A DNA stretch of 6,052 bases from assembly GCA_003219095.1 (NCBI GenBank), contig QHPM01000007.1, forward strand, positions 1-6,052. The letters run 5' to 3'. The notes under the pieces are model-generated. The model was given only the letters and a program-made list of their open reading frames with translations, searched no databases and was not told the origin of the DNA. The position numbers and the translations under genes are program-made. Positions 1 through 6,046 of this stretch are shown here, piece after piece. Source of the DNA: Verrucomicrobiota bacterium (GTDB taxonomy: Bacteria; Verrucomicrobiota; Verrucomicrobiia; Chthoniobacterales; UBA10450). Each line of letters opens with the position of its first letter. The first letter of the stretch is position 1.

Positions 1-213
1 AGCGAGACGCCAGTAAAGGATCCGACGGTTAACGCCGTCCAGACCGAACTAACCCAACAGGGTTACTACAATGGCCCAGTCGACGGGATTTACGGACCAG
101 CGACACGCGATGCCGTGGCAAAATATCAAATCGCCAAAGGTCTGGATGTAACGGGAAGTCTTTCACCAGATACGCTGCAGTCACTTGGATTACCGCAGTC
201 GGCCGCGAGTTAA
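1..213 (+). CDS. C-terminal end of a peptidoglycan-binding-domain protein (partial, 5' end outside window)
   Basis: Frame 1 is open from the first base to a TAA at 211-213, giving the last 70 residues of a protein that starts upstream. The segment reads like a PG_binding_1 domain (PF01471): an early helix (VNAVQTELTQQGYYNG), the hallmark PVDGIYGPATRDAV, then KYQ and a closing G-x-L-x-x-x-T-L-x-x-L-G-L. This three-helix fold usually tethers an exported protein to murein, so the whole protein probably acts in the periplasm or cell wall. The catalytic or other domain and any signal peptide lie outside the window, so its specific role cannot be named. The domain ends nine or so residues before the stop, so it is the C-terminal module. 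The next gene starts 23 nt downstream on the same strand, which allows co-transcription, but a functional link to the reductases is not evident. Confidence 0.85.
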   Translation, partial: SETPVKDPTVNAVQTELTQQGYYNGPVDGIYGPATRDAVAKYQIAKGLDVTGSLSPDTLQSLGLPQSAAS

Positions 214-236
214 ATGGCAACGCGGAGAAAGATTGA

Positions 237-1208
237 ATGAAAACAACATCGCTTGGTAACTCTGACCTGTCGATCACGCCGATTGGCTTCGGGGCATGGG
301 CAATCGGCGGGTCCGGTTGGGAATTTGGCTGGGGCGAGCAGGACGACAAACAATCAGTGGCCGCGATCCATCGTGCGCTCGAGCTCGGGATCAACTGGAT
401 CGACACCGCCGCCGTTTATGGGATGGGCCATTCTGAGAAAGTCGTCGCCTTGGCTTTGCGGACCTGGTCCGGACTTCGGCCATATGTTTTTACGAAATGC
501 GGGCTGCGCTGGGACGAACAGGGCTACGTTCATCGGTCTTTGAACGCCGCTTCCATTCGCCAGGAATGCGAGGACAGTCTGCGTCGTCTAAATGTCGATG
601 TCATCGATTTGTATCAAATCCATTGGCCGACAGAAGAGTTGGAAGAAGGTTGGAGCGCGATGGCTGGCCTGCAAAAGGAAGGCAAAGTCCGATGGATCGG
701 CGTATCTAACTTTAACCTCGAGGAAATGCGTCGGGCGCAGGCGGTTGCTCCGATTACTTCGCTGCAACCTCCGTATTCGCTAGTCCGGCGCGAAGTTGAG
801 CGGGAGATCTTGCCGTATTGTCGATCTAACGGGCTCGGTGTGATTGTTTATTCGCCGATGGCCTCCGGTTTGTTGACCGGCGCGATGACGCGCGAACGCG
901 CGGACGCTCTATCGGCGAGCGATTGGAGAAGTCGCGACATCGAGTTTCAGGAACCACGGCTGTCGAAGAATCTCGCGCTGGTTGAGCGCTTGCGGGAGGT
1001 TGGCGAACGTCACGGGCGTCCGCCAGGGCAGGTCGCTATCGCTTGGACATTGCGAAATCCAGCAGTGACCGGCGCCATCGTCGGTGCGCGCAACGCGAAG
1101 CAAGTCGAGGGAAACGTCGGCGCTGCCGATCTTTCTCTGACCGACGAAGAAATCGCAGAAATCGAAGGGAAAAATAAAACGGAACCGGTATTGGTCACGG
1201 CAGCCTGA
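237..1208 (+). CDS. Aldo/keto reductase
   Basis: This 323-residue protein has the usual length of a bacterial aldo/keto reductase, a cytosolic NAD(P)H-dependent (beta/alpha)8-barrel enzyme that interconverts carbonyls and alcohols. The whole catalytic tetrad is visible: Asp56 and Tyr61 in WIDTAAVYGMGHSE, Lys87 in VFTKCGL, and His129 in DLYQIHWP. Other family signatures are GVSNF (155-159), Q177 with PPYS (178-181), YSPMASGLLTG (205-215), and the cofactor-phosphate loop GAIVGARNAKQVEGN (279-293) near the C-terminus. The ATG at 237 is preceded by GGAG at 224-227, a good ribosome binding site at 9-nt spacing, and the N-terminal LGNSDLSITPIGFGAWAIGG is a normal family start. The gene lies 23 nt after the peptidoglycan-binding gene and 14 nt before the dehydrogenase pseudogene, so it is probably in an operon. 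The family is broad (general stress aldehyde reductases, sugar and xenobiotic reductases); the substrate cannot be inferred from sequence alone. It appears intact. Confidence 0.95.
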   Translation: MKTTSLGNSDLSITPIGFGAWAIGGSGWEFGWGEQDDKQSVAAIHRALELGINWIDTAAVYGMGHSEKVVALALRTWSGLRPYVFTKCGLRWDEQGYVHRSLNAASIRQECEDSLRRLNVDVIDLYQIHWPTEELEEGWSAMAGLQKEGKVRWIGVSNFNLEEMRRAQAVAPITSLQPPYSLVRREVEREILPYCRSNGLGVIVYSPMASGLLTGAMTRERADALSASDWRSRDIEFQEPRLSKNLALVERLREVGERHGRPPGQVAIAWTLRNPAVTGAIVGARNAKQVEGNVGAADLSLTDEEIAEIEGKNKTEPVLVTAA

Positions 1209-1222
1209 GGAAAGGAGTTAGA

Positions 1223-2141
1223 ATGAAAATTGGATTCATTGGTTTAGGTATCATGGGAAGTCGCATGGCGACGAACCTGCAGAAACATGGCTATTCATTG
1301 GTCGTGTTCAATCGCACTCGCTCCAAAGCAGAGCGGTTGCTCGGTCCCTGCGGAACATTTTCTAATTCCCCGGCAAAACTAGCTGAACAAGTGGACGTGC
1401 TCTTCACCATGCTGGCTCATCCGGACGCAGTCGAACAAGTAGCTCTCGGGGCCGATGGATTTTTGAACCACCTTCGGCCAGGTGCGCTTTGGGTCGATTG
1501 TAGTTCGGTCAATCCGTCGTTCTCCAAAAGGATGATGGCCGAATCAGCGCGCCGCCAGGTTCATTTCGTCGACGCGCCGGTGACCGGCTCCGCTCCGGCG
1601 GCCGTCGAAGCGAAGCTCATTTTTTGGGTGGGCGCGGATCCCCCCGACTTGGAAACAATTCGTCCACTGCTGCTGTGCATGGGCAACAAAATTGTTCACA
1701 CCGGCGGGCACGGCGGCACTGGGCGAAGGACTTGGGGTCTCAACAGACTTGTTATTCGATTCATTGCTTGGCACGCCCGCGGTCGCACCGTTTCTGGCGG
1801 CGAAACGGGACAAGATCGACCACCGCAATTACGAGGTCGAGTTTCCATTGCGCTGGATGCAGAAAGATATGCATCTCGCGACCGTGAGCGCGTACGAAAC
1901 CGGTGTCGCCATGCCGCTAACGAATATTGCCAAAGAAATGTACCGACTTGCCATGCGAGATGGACATGCGACTGAGGATTTTTCCGCCGTCTATGAGTTG
2001 GTAACGGGCAATGATCAACCTTTGCCATCGAGTGCGTCGCGATCTCTCGCAGGCGACCCGAAGGGGGCCGCAGCATCGGCGGAGTTAACAAGAACGGAAC
2101 GCACCACCGCAAAAATGCATGAACTTGAAGCTCGAAAATAA
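1223..2141 (+). pseudogene. Beta-hydroxyacid dehydrogenase (3-hydroxyisobutyrate/glyoxylate reductase type), broken by internal deletion and frameshift
   Basis: The first part (1223 to about 1714, 164 residues) is a typical NADP-binding domain: GLGIMG (7-12) in a Rossmann fold, FNRT (29-32), which suggests NADP(H) preference, and the substrate loop DAPVTGS (117-123), ending in IVHTGGHG. Related enzymes reduce glyoxylate, succinic or tartronic semialdehyde, or oxidise 3-hydroxyisobutyrate. In this frame the reading then runs into unrelated sequence and stops at 1973-1975. The expected C-terminal helical domain continues in another frame from about 1713 (ALGEGLGVSTDLL, then SPVAAPFL-like and MQKDMHLA segments) to a TAA at 2139-2141. 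About 20-23 residues are absent at the joint, including the G-x-x-x-K-x-x-N helix with the catalytic lysine. A deletion of about 65 nt (2 mod 3) explains both. A strong ribosome site AAAGGAG (1211-1217) precedes the ATG. A tail of about 40 residues after YELVTGND exceeds the family norm and overlaps the next gene by 23 nt. An assembly error is the main alternative. Confidence 0.85.
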
Positions 2142-2913
2142 AACCGCTTTGGTTACCGGCTCCACCGCGGGCATTGGTTTCGCCATTGCCAGATCGCTGG
2201 CGGCCGAAGGCGCGCGCGTTATCATTAACGGTCGTAGCGAGGCACGTGTATCGGAAAGCATAGCGTCCATTCGCCAATCGCATCCAAACGCCAAGCTCGA
2301 ATTGTTCGCGGCGAATTTCACGAGCGCGGAGGCGGTGGTCGAGGCCGCTCGACAATTTCCATCGATCGATATTCTAATTAACAATCTCGGTGTTTACGAG
2401 GTGAAGTCATTCGAACAAATCACCGACGAGAACTGGCGCGGGATAATCGAGACAAACTTTATGAGCGGCGTGCGCCTGTCGCGCCACTATCTGCCGCGGA
2501 TGAAAGCGGCCAAGTGGGGTCGCATCGTTTTCATTTCCAGCGAGTCCGCTATTAACATCCCGGTGGAGATGATCCATTACGGAGTCACAAAGACGATGCA
2601 GGTGGCGCTGGCGCGAGGTTTGGCAGAGACAACCGCGGGTACAGCCGTGACTGTGAATTCAGTGCTAGCCGGCCCCACTCGTTCGGAAGGCGTTGAGAAA
2701 TTCCTCACCGAGATGGCGAGAACAAGAAACATCACACCCGGCGAGATAGAACAGGAATTCTTTCGCACGGCGCGGCCCAGCTCCCTTTTGCAACGTTTCG
2801 CCACGGCCGATGAAGTCGCTGCGCTGGTAACGTTCGTTGCAAGCCCTCTCTCATCGGCCATCAATGGCGCGGCGCTGCGGGTTGAGGGCGGCGTTGTCCG
2901 CTCCATCTCCTAA
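2119..2913 (+). CDS. SDR family oxidoreductase
   Basis: This 264-residue protein is a classical short-chain dehydrogenase/reductase, a cytosolic NAD(P)(H)-dependent Rossmann enzyme acting on hydroxyl or keto groups. Visible motifs are TGSTAGIG (13-20) for cofactor binding, Arg39 in INGRSEA, which would favour NADP(H), NNLG (88-91, the usual NNAG with Leu), Asn113, and the catalytic Ser141, Tyr154 and Lys158 (YGVTK). A loop of about 30 residues after AGPTRSEGVEKF (185-195), rich in charged residues, is longer than in minimal SDRs and probably forms the substrate lid. The chain closes with the usual GAALRVEGG. The ATG at 2119 puts the glycine motif at the normal distance from the N-terminus. 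It lies inside the end of the upstream dehydrogenase frame and has no clear Shine-Dalgarno sequence, so translation was probably coupled to that gene. Such SDRs are often annotated as 3-oxoacyl-ACP reductase-like, but the true substrate is unknown. It appears intact. Confidence 0.95.
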   Translation: MNLKLENKTALVTGSTAGIGFAIARSLAAEGARVIINGRSEARVSESIASIRQSHPNAKLELFAANFTSAEAVVEAARQFPSIDILINNLGVYEVKSFEQITDENWRGIIETNFMSGVRLSRHYLPRMKAAKWGRIVFISSESAINIPVEMIHYGVTKTMQVALARGLAETTAGTAVTVNSVLAGPTRSEGVEKFLTEMARTRNITPGEIEQEFFRTARPSSLLQRFATADEVAALVTFVASPLSSAINGAALRVEGGVVRSIS

Positions 2914-2996
2914 CGAGAGACAGCTTCAATCTGCCCAGACGCTGTTACGGCGAGCTCGAGCGCATCTCCAAAAAACCGAACGCGCTGACAGGATGT
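2914..2996. other. Convergent intergenic gap
   Basis: These 83 nt separate the ends of the plus-strand SDR gene and the minus-strand 6-phosphogluconate dehydrogenase gene. A bidirectional terminator would be expected here, but I see no convincing GC stem followed by a T run. The only symmetry is a short GAGCTC palindrome around 2951-2956, and the A run CCAAAAAACC (about 2968-2977) has no stem beside it. Termination may be Rho-dependent or lie within the gene ends. Confidence 0.6.
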
Positions 2997-3998
2997 TCAC
3001 AGACCCTTTTTCATTTTGACGGCAGGAGGACGTTCGACGTGGCCCCCGAAGCCTTTGCGCATGGCTGAGAGGATCTTTTCAGCAAAGCTGTGTTCCTGCC
3101 GCGAACGGAAGCGGGTGTAGAGCGCTACCGAAAGAACTTCGGCGGATACTCCCTCCTCCAACGCGGCTTGAATTGTCCAACGCCCTTCTCCGGAATCTTC
3201 CACGAACCCCGTATAACCATCGAGTTGGCGATCGCTCGCCAGTGCGGTCGCAGTGAGATCGAGTAGCCACGACGAGACGACGCTCCCGCGTCGCCAGAGC
3301 TCGGCGATGTCGGCGAGGTTAAGATCATAAGAAAGTCCGGCGGGCAGATTATCCGAGTTCGCGCCGCGCAGGATATCGAAGCCTTCTGCATACGCCTGCA
3401 TCAGGCCGTACTCGATTCCGTTATGAATCATCTTTACAAAATGCCCGGCGCCGGATGGGCCACAATAAAGATAACCCAGCTCGGCGGTACTGTTGGTTCC
3501 TTGGCGTTCCGGCGTCTTCGGAATGTTCCCTGGACCAGGCGCGAGAGTGGCGAAGATCGGGTCGAGTCGCTGGGCACTGGATTGATCGCCGCCGATCATC
3601 AGGCAGTAACCCCGTTCTAAACCCCAAACGCCACCGCTTGTCCCCGCATCGAGATAGTGAATCCCGCTCGGTTTCAGCATGGCGCTGCGGCGGACATCAT
3701 CCTTATAGAATGAATTGCCGCCGTCGATGATGGCGTCATCCGATTGCAGCAGCTTGGCGAGGGTGAGGACCGTCTCTTCAGTCGGGGCGCCCGACGGAAG
3801 CATGATCCAGACAGCGCGCGGTACACTGAGCTTTTCGACCAGTTCTCCGAGCGAATAGGCGGCGATCGAGCCGTCCTTCGCTAATGCGTCGACGGTTTGG
3901 CGGTCACGATCGAACACGACGCATTGATGTCCGCCGTTGGTTAGGCGTCGCGTCATGTTCGCGCCCATCCGGCCGAGCCCAATCATTCCAATTTGCAT
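2997..3998 (-). CDS. gnd: 6-phosphogluconate dehydrogenase, decarboxylating (NAD-type, short form)
   Basis: The enzyme oxidatively decarboxylates 6-phosphogluconate to ribulose 5-phosphate, yielding reduced cofactor and CO2, in the cytosolic pentose-phosphate pathway. The 333-residue chain matches the short bacterial form (YqeC/GndA-like) rather than the roughly 470-residue NADP form. Motifs in order are GLGRMGANM (7-15), VVFDRD (27-32), where Asp30 replaces the NRT of NADP-dependent enzymes and suggests NAD preference, [11 protein letters not shown] (91-101), [13 protein letters not shown] (118-130), and the catalytic helix [15 protein letters not shown] with Lys189, His192, Asn193 and Glu196. 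A proline-rich insert at about 153-173 ([13 protein letters not shown]) is, from memory, also found in other short-form members. The ATG at 3998 gives the canonical MQIGMIGLG start; no good Shine-Dalgarno sequence precedes it. It sits 198 nt after the SDR gene on the same strand, so it may have its own promoter or read-through from the stress operon. It appears intact. Confidence 0.95.
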   Translation of the reverse strand: MQIGMIGLGRMGANMTRRLTNGGHQCVVFDRDRQTVDALAKDGSIAAYSLGELVEKLSVPRAVWIMLPSGAPTEETVLTLAKLLQSDDAIIDGGNSFYKDDVRRSAMLKPSGIHYLDAGTSGGVWGLERGYCLMIGGDQSSAQRLDPIFATLAPGPGNIPKTPERQGTNSTAELGYLYCGPSGAGHFVKMIHNGIEYGLMQAYAEGFDILRGANSDNLPAGLSYDLNLADIAELWRRGSVVSSWLLDLTATALASDRQLDGYTGFVEDSGEGRWTIQAALEEGVSAEVLSVALYTRFRSRQEHSFAEKILSAMRKGFGGHVERPPAVKMKKGL

Positions 3999-4074
3999 AA
4001 CGCTGGGGAAGTGTGAGTGGAAAATTAGAAGGAAGAAAGAGCTAAAGCAGAAGGTGAAATAAAGGCTCTGCGCT

Positions 4075-4109
4075 CAGCGCCGGCACATTTTTGATACCAC
4101 CCGGCGCTG
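4075..4109. repeat. Perfect 9-bp inverted repeat between SDR and gnd
   Basis: CAGCGCCGG at 4075-4083 is the exact reverse complement of CCGGCGCTG at 4101-4109, with a 17-nt AT-richer loop between. It lies in the 198-nt gap after the SDR stop and before gnd, on whose strand both are read. As minus-strand RNA it would form a stable GC stem, followed after about ten bases by TTTATTT, a poor T tract. An alternative pairing of CCGGC (4101-4105) with GCCGG (4126-4130) would compete with it, so an attenuator is conceivable. A terminator for the upstream operon, an mRNA-stabilising hairpin or a regulator site are all possible. Confidence 0.5.
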
Positions 4110-4196
4110 CATCCTTTTGTCACCTGCCGGTTTCGTGAATTTTGAATCCGCCATTCGTTGTCTGCTCGAGTTCATTCGTTTTACCGAACTCAGCGC

Positions 4197-4961
4197 CTAC
4201 CGAAGCCCGCCCGCGATCAGAAGCGTTTCGCCAGTGATCCATTTGGAATCGTCCGAAGCGAAGAACACCGCGGCCGGCGCGATGTCTTCCGTCTGACCGA
4301 TGCGCCCCAGCGGTGTTTGCGATTCCATGGATTTGCGGAAGTCGCCGTCGGTGTAACCGCCCGCGACCGCACCTTCCGTTACCACCATGCCCGGATTGAC
4401 GGAGTTCACGCGAATTTTCCGCGGTCCCAGTTCCTTCGCCAACGTTCTCGTAATCGCGTCTACCGCGCCCTTCGTCGCATTATAAATCACCGCTGTCGGC
4501 GGAGTGAGGGAGCTGGCAAGCGAACCGATGTTGATGATGCTGCCACCTTCCGGACCAAAGTGCTTCAGCACTTCCTGTGTTGCCAGCATCATACCAAGAA
4601 CGTTCGTGTTAAACTCCCGATGAAATTCTTCTTCCGTTATTTCTTCGAGAGGTGCGAACTGGTAAACACCGGCGTTATTGACCAGGATGTCGATCTGATC
4701 GAACGCCTTCTTCGCTGCCGAAAAGAGCTGTTCGACGTCCTTCTTCTTCGCAACGTTGCCTTGCACAGCGATAGCTTCTCCGCCGCGTTTCGTAATTTCA
4801 TCTACAACCTTGTCCGCATCCATCTTTGCGGAAGCATAATTGACGACTACCAGCGCGCCTTCGGCCGCAAACTGTTTGGCGATCCCGGCGCCGATTCCTT
4901 TGGACGCTCCGGTTACGACCGCCACTTTTCCGTTTAATTTTCCATTTTTCATTGTGATCAT
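4197..4961 (-). CDS. SDR family oxidoreductase (3-oxoacyl-ACP reductase/glucose dehydrogenase-like)
   Basis: From the ATG at 4961 this is a 254-residue classical SDR, probably a cytosolic tetramer using NAD(P)(H). Motifs are VTGASKGIG (16-24), a VVVNYA stretch where Tyr replaces the Arg common in NADP enzymes, NNAG (95-98), Asn120 in NTNVLG, and the catalytic Ser147, Tyr160 and Lys164 (YNATKGA). VNPGMVVTEG (188-197) and the closing ITGETLLIAGG are typical. The frame is open upstream to an ATG at 5054, but that 31-residue extension is Arg-rich, has no SDR counterpart and overlaps a better small ORF. The ATG at 4952 is a second plausible start. The start at 4961 is favoured because the preceding small-ORF stop is 1 nt away; no strong ribosome site is visible. 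It lies in the operon after the OsmC-like gene. Relatives reduce 3-oxoacyl thioesters, sugars or small carbonyls; the substrate is unknown. It shares the superfamily, but not close identity, with the SDR at 2119-2913. Confidence 0.93.
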   Translation of the reverse strand: MITMKNGKLNGKVAVVTGASKGIGAGIAKQFAAEGALVVVNYASAKMDADKVVDEITKRGGEAIAVQGNVAKKKDVEQLFSAAKKAFDQIDILVNNAGVYQFAPLEEITEEEFHREFNTNVLGMMLATQEVLKHFGPEGGSIINIGSLASSLTPPTAVIYNATKGAVDAITRTLAKELGPRKIRVNSVNPGMVVTEGAVAGGYTDGDFRKSMESQTPLGRIGQTEDIAPAAVFFASDDSKWITGETLLIAGGLR

Positions 4962-4962
4962 T

Positions 4963-5076
4963 TCATTTTTGATTTTGTGAAATCTGTTGATCATTCGCGT
5001 CGCCATCGGCAAGCTGCCAGTCGATCTTGGCTGGCGGACCAGCTTTCGCCGCATCGGATGCGGTCATCGTACTCAT
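4963..5076 (-). CDS. Small ORF of 37 residues between the OsmC-like gene and the SDR gene
   Basis: Reading the minus strand from the ATG at 5076 gives a 37-residue open frame that begins MSTMTASDAAKAGPPAKIDW, has a Gln/Asn-rich hydrophilic end (QISQNQK), and stops at a TGA (4965-4963) 1 nt before the SDR start at 4961. Its start is 20 nt after the OsmC-like stop. Upstream AAAGAA is a weak ribosome site directly against the ATG. There is no signal peptide, membrane segment, cysteine or known motif; the single Trp20 is in a short KIDWQLAD patch. Its balanced composition (Ala, Asp, Gly, Pro, Gln) looks more protein-like than the Arg-rich overlapping frame used by a longer SDR start. It could be a small stress protein, a leader that couples translation into the SDR gene, or chance. 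I do not recognise a family. Confidence 0.4.
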   Translation of the reverse strand: MSTMTASDAAKAGPPAKIDWQLADGDANDQQISQNQK

Positions 5077-5096
5077 TTCTTTGTTTGAGTTGGCTT

Positions 5097-5606
5097 TTAT
5101 TGAATCTTGCTCTCGCCGATTTGACGCAATGAACCGCTTGGAGCCGTTCGCAGCCGGATGTTAATCTCTGATTTCAGGGTGCGATGGACCGGGCATTTTC
5201 CCGCGATCTCCAGCAGTTTCGCCCGCTGTTCTGCCGTTAGCGCACCACTCAGTCCGATCTCGACATCGATCCGGTCCAGCATCCCGTTCTTCGTCTCGCA
5301 CTCGGCGCAATCTCTCGCATGAATGCGCGAGTGCCGTAGTGAGACGCTTATGTTTTCCAACGGCCACTTTTTGCTGCGTGCGTACAAGCCGACCGTCATC
5401 GACGTGCATGCCCCCAGTCCGACGAGCAGATAATCGTATGGCCCGGGCGCGGCATCACCGCCACCCGCGCTGACCGGCTCATCGGCCCGCAATTGGTGTG
5501 CGCCGCTGATGATCTCCTGGAGAAACCCACTCGCGTTGCCGCGCACAACCACGTCGGCCGGTTTCGTCCCAGTTCCTTCAATTGTAGCTGTCGCTGGAGT
5601 ACTCAT
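5097..5606 (-). CDS. OsmC family protein (peroxiredoxin-like)
   Basis: This 169-residue protein belongs to the OsmC/Ohr superfamily, cytosolic homodimers that reduce organic or inorganic hydroperoxides with a reactive cysteine pair. Both expected cysteines are present: Cys67 in LVGLGACTSMTV, on the long central helix after the GPYDYLL motif (55-61), and Cys138 in GKCPVHRTL. A further pair, Cys100 and Cys103 (HARDCAECE), sits in the loop after ISVSLRHSRIH and resembles the YhfA-like OsmC subgroup rather than classical Ohr. The first 20 residues are Thr/Ala-rich and probably disordered. The ATG at 5606 is 2 nt from the response regulator stop, so translation is very likely coupled and no separate ribosome site is obvious. 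Downstream come a small ORF and an SDR in the same direction. Family members are often induced by osmotic or peroxide stress, which supports a stress role for the operon. Peroxidase activity is inferred from the cysteines only. Confidence 0.95.
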   Translation of the reverse strand: MSTPATATIEGTGTKPADVVVRGNASGFLQEIISGAHQLRADEPVSAGGGDAAPGPYDYLLVGLGACTSMTVGLYARSKKWPLENISVSLRHSRIHARDCAECETKNGMLDRIDVEIGLSGALTAEQRAKLLEIAGKCPVHRTLKSEINIRLRTAPSGSLRQIGESKIQ

Positions 5607-5608
5607 AA

Positions 5609-6046
5609 TCAGAATGCGGCATGGGCCGGCAGATTTCGTTCAATGCCTGCGACCAAGTCTGGAATGCTGATCGGCTTGGCGAGAAATGGATGTCCCTGGA
5701 TCCGAAGGCCCGATCGTGCCTCAGTTTTCGTCACCAGGGCAGTGAGAAAAACAATTGGTATTCTGTGCAATGTCGGATCGGATTCAATCCACGCGGCAAC
5801 TTCGCCGCCATCCGTTTCCGGCATTGCAATATCAAGGAGAATAAGGTCGGGTTTAACGCGTTGCGCCGTTTGGTGAGCCCTGGCTGGTTTGTTCTCTTCC
5901 CAAACGAAATAGCGTCCGGTCCTCTCCAGCCCGAGTTTGGCAGAGAGCGTAAAATCGCGGTTGTTATCGATGATTAAGATCCGCGATTTATCCTTAGTCT
6001 CTTCGACGGGCGGAGGGAAAAAGTCTGCTTCAATGATTCTGTTCAT
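5609..6046 (-). CDS. Single-domain response regulator (receiver protein)
   Basis: The 145 residues are a single receiver (REC) domain with no DNA-binding or enzymatic output domain. After a Pro/Glu/Lys-rich N-terminal stretch of about 20 residues come beta-1 ILIIDNN (23-29), the phosphoacceptor Asp72 in LILLDIAMPETDGG, the switch Thr102 in IVFLTAL, and the conserved Lys124 in FLAKPIS. The acid pair that binds magnesium is Asp27-Asn28 rather than Asp-Asp, which may weaken metal binding. Such CheY- or Spo0F-like proteins pass phosphate in a relay or bind partner proteins; no histidine kinase is in view, so the partner is unknown. The ATG at 6046 is only 6 nt from the window edge and the frame stays open to the edge, so the true start could lie upstream and no ribosome site can be judged. 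The stop is 2 nt before the OsmC-like gene, so they are co-transcribed and probably translationally coupled. Confidence 0.92.
   Translation of the reverse strand: MNRIIEADFFPPPVEETKDKSRILIIDNNRDFTLSAKLGLERTGRYFVWEENKPARAHQTAQRVKPDLILLDIAMPETDGGEVAAWIESDPTLHRIPIVFLTALVTKTEARSGLRIQGHPFLAKPISIPDLVAGIERNLPAHAAF

Noticed and set aside
1705..1722. Programmed ribosomal frameshift in the dehydrogenase
   Set aside because: No slippery heptamer with a stimulatory structure is evident, and shifting frame would still yield an enzyme without the catalytic lysine helix, so a deletion explains the pattern better.
1696..2355. A 219-codon minus-strand open frame opposite the broken dehydrogenase and the SDR start
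   Set aside because: It is Arg-rich, low in recognisable motifs, crosses two genes on the other strand, and the plus strand there encodes clear family sequence. It is an antisense shadow of GC-biased codons.
2914..2996. Rho-independent terminator in the convergent gap
   Set aside because: Only a 6-bp GAGCTC palindrome and an unpaired A run are present; there is no stem adjacent to a T tract on either strand.
3999..4074. A sigma-70 promoter for gnd
   Set aside because: Candidate boxes on the minus strand such as TTCACC and TAATTT are about 25 nt apart, outside usable spacing, so no promoter can be supported from sequence alone.
4158..4937. A 259-codon plus-strand open frame opposite the minus-strand SDR
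   Set aside because: The minus strand holds all SDR catalytic motifs. The plus-strand product is Arg/Phe-rich without domains and is explained as a shadow.
4962..5054. Longer SDR start at 5054 (285 residues)
   Set aside because: The extra 31 residues are Arg-rich with no counterpart in classical SDRs, have no ribosome site, and overlap a better-placed small ORF. ATGs at 4961 or 4952 give the normal family length.
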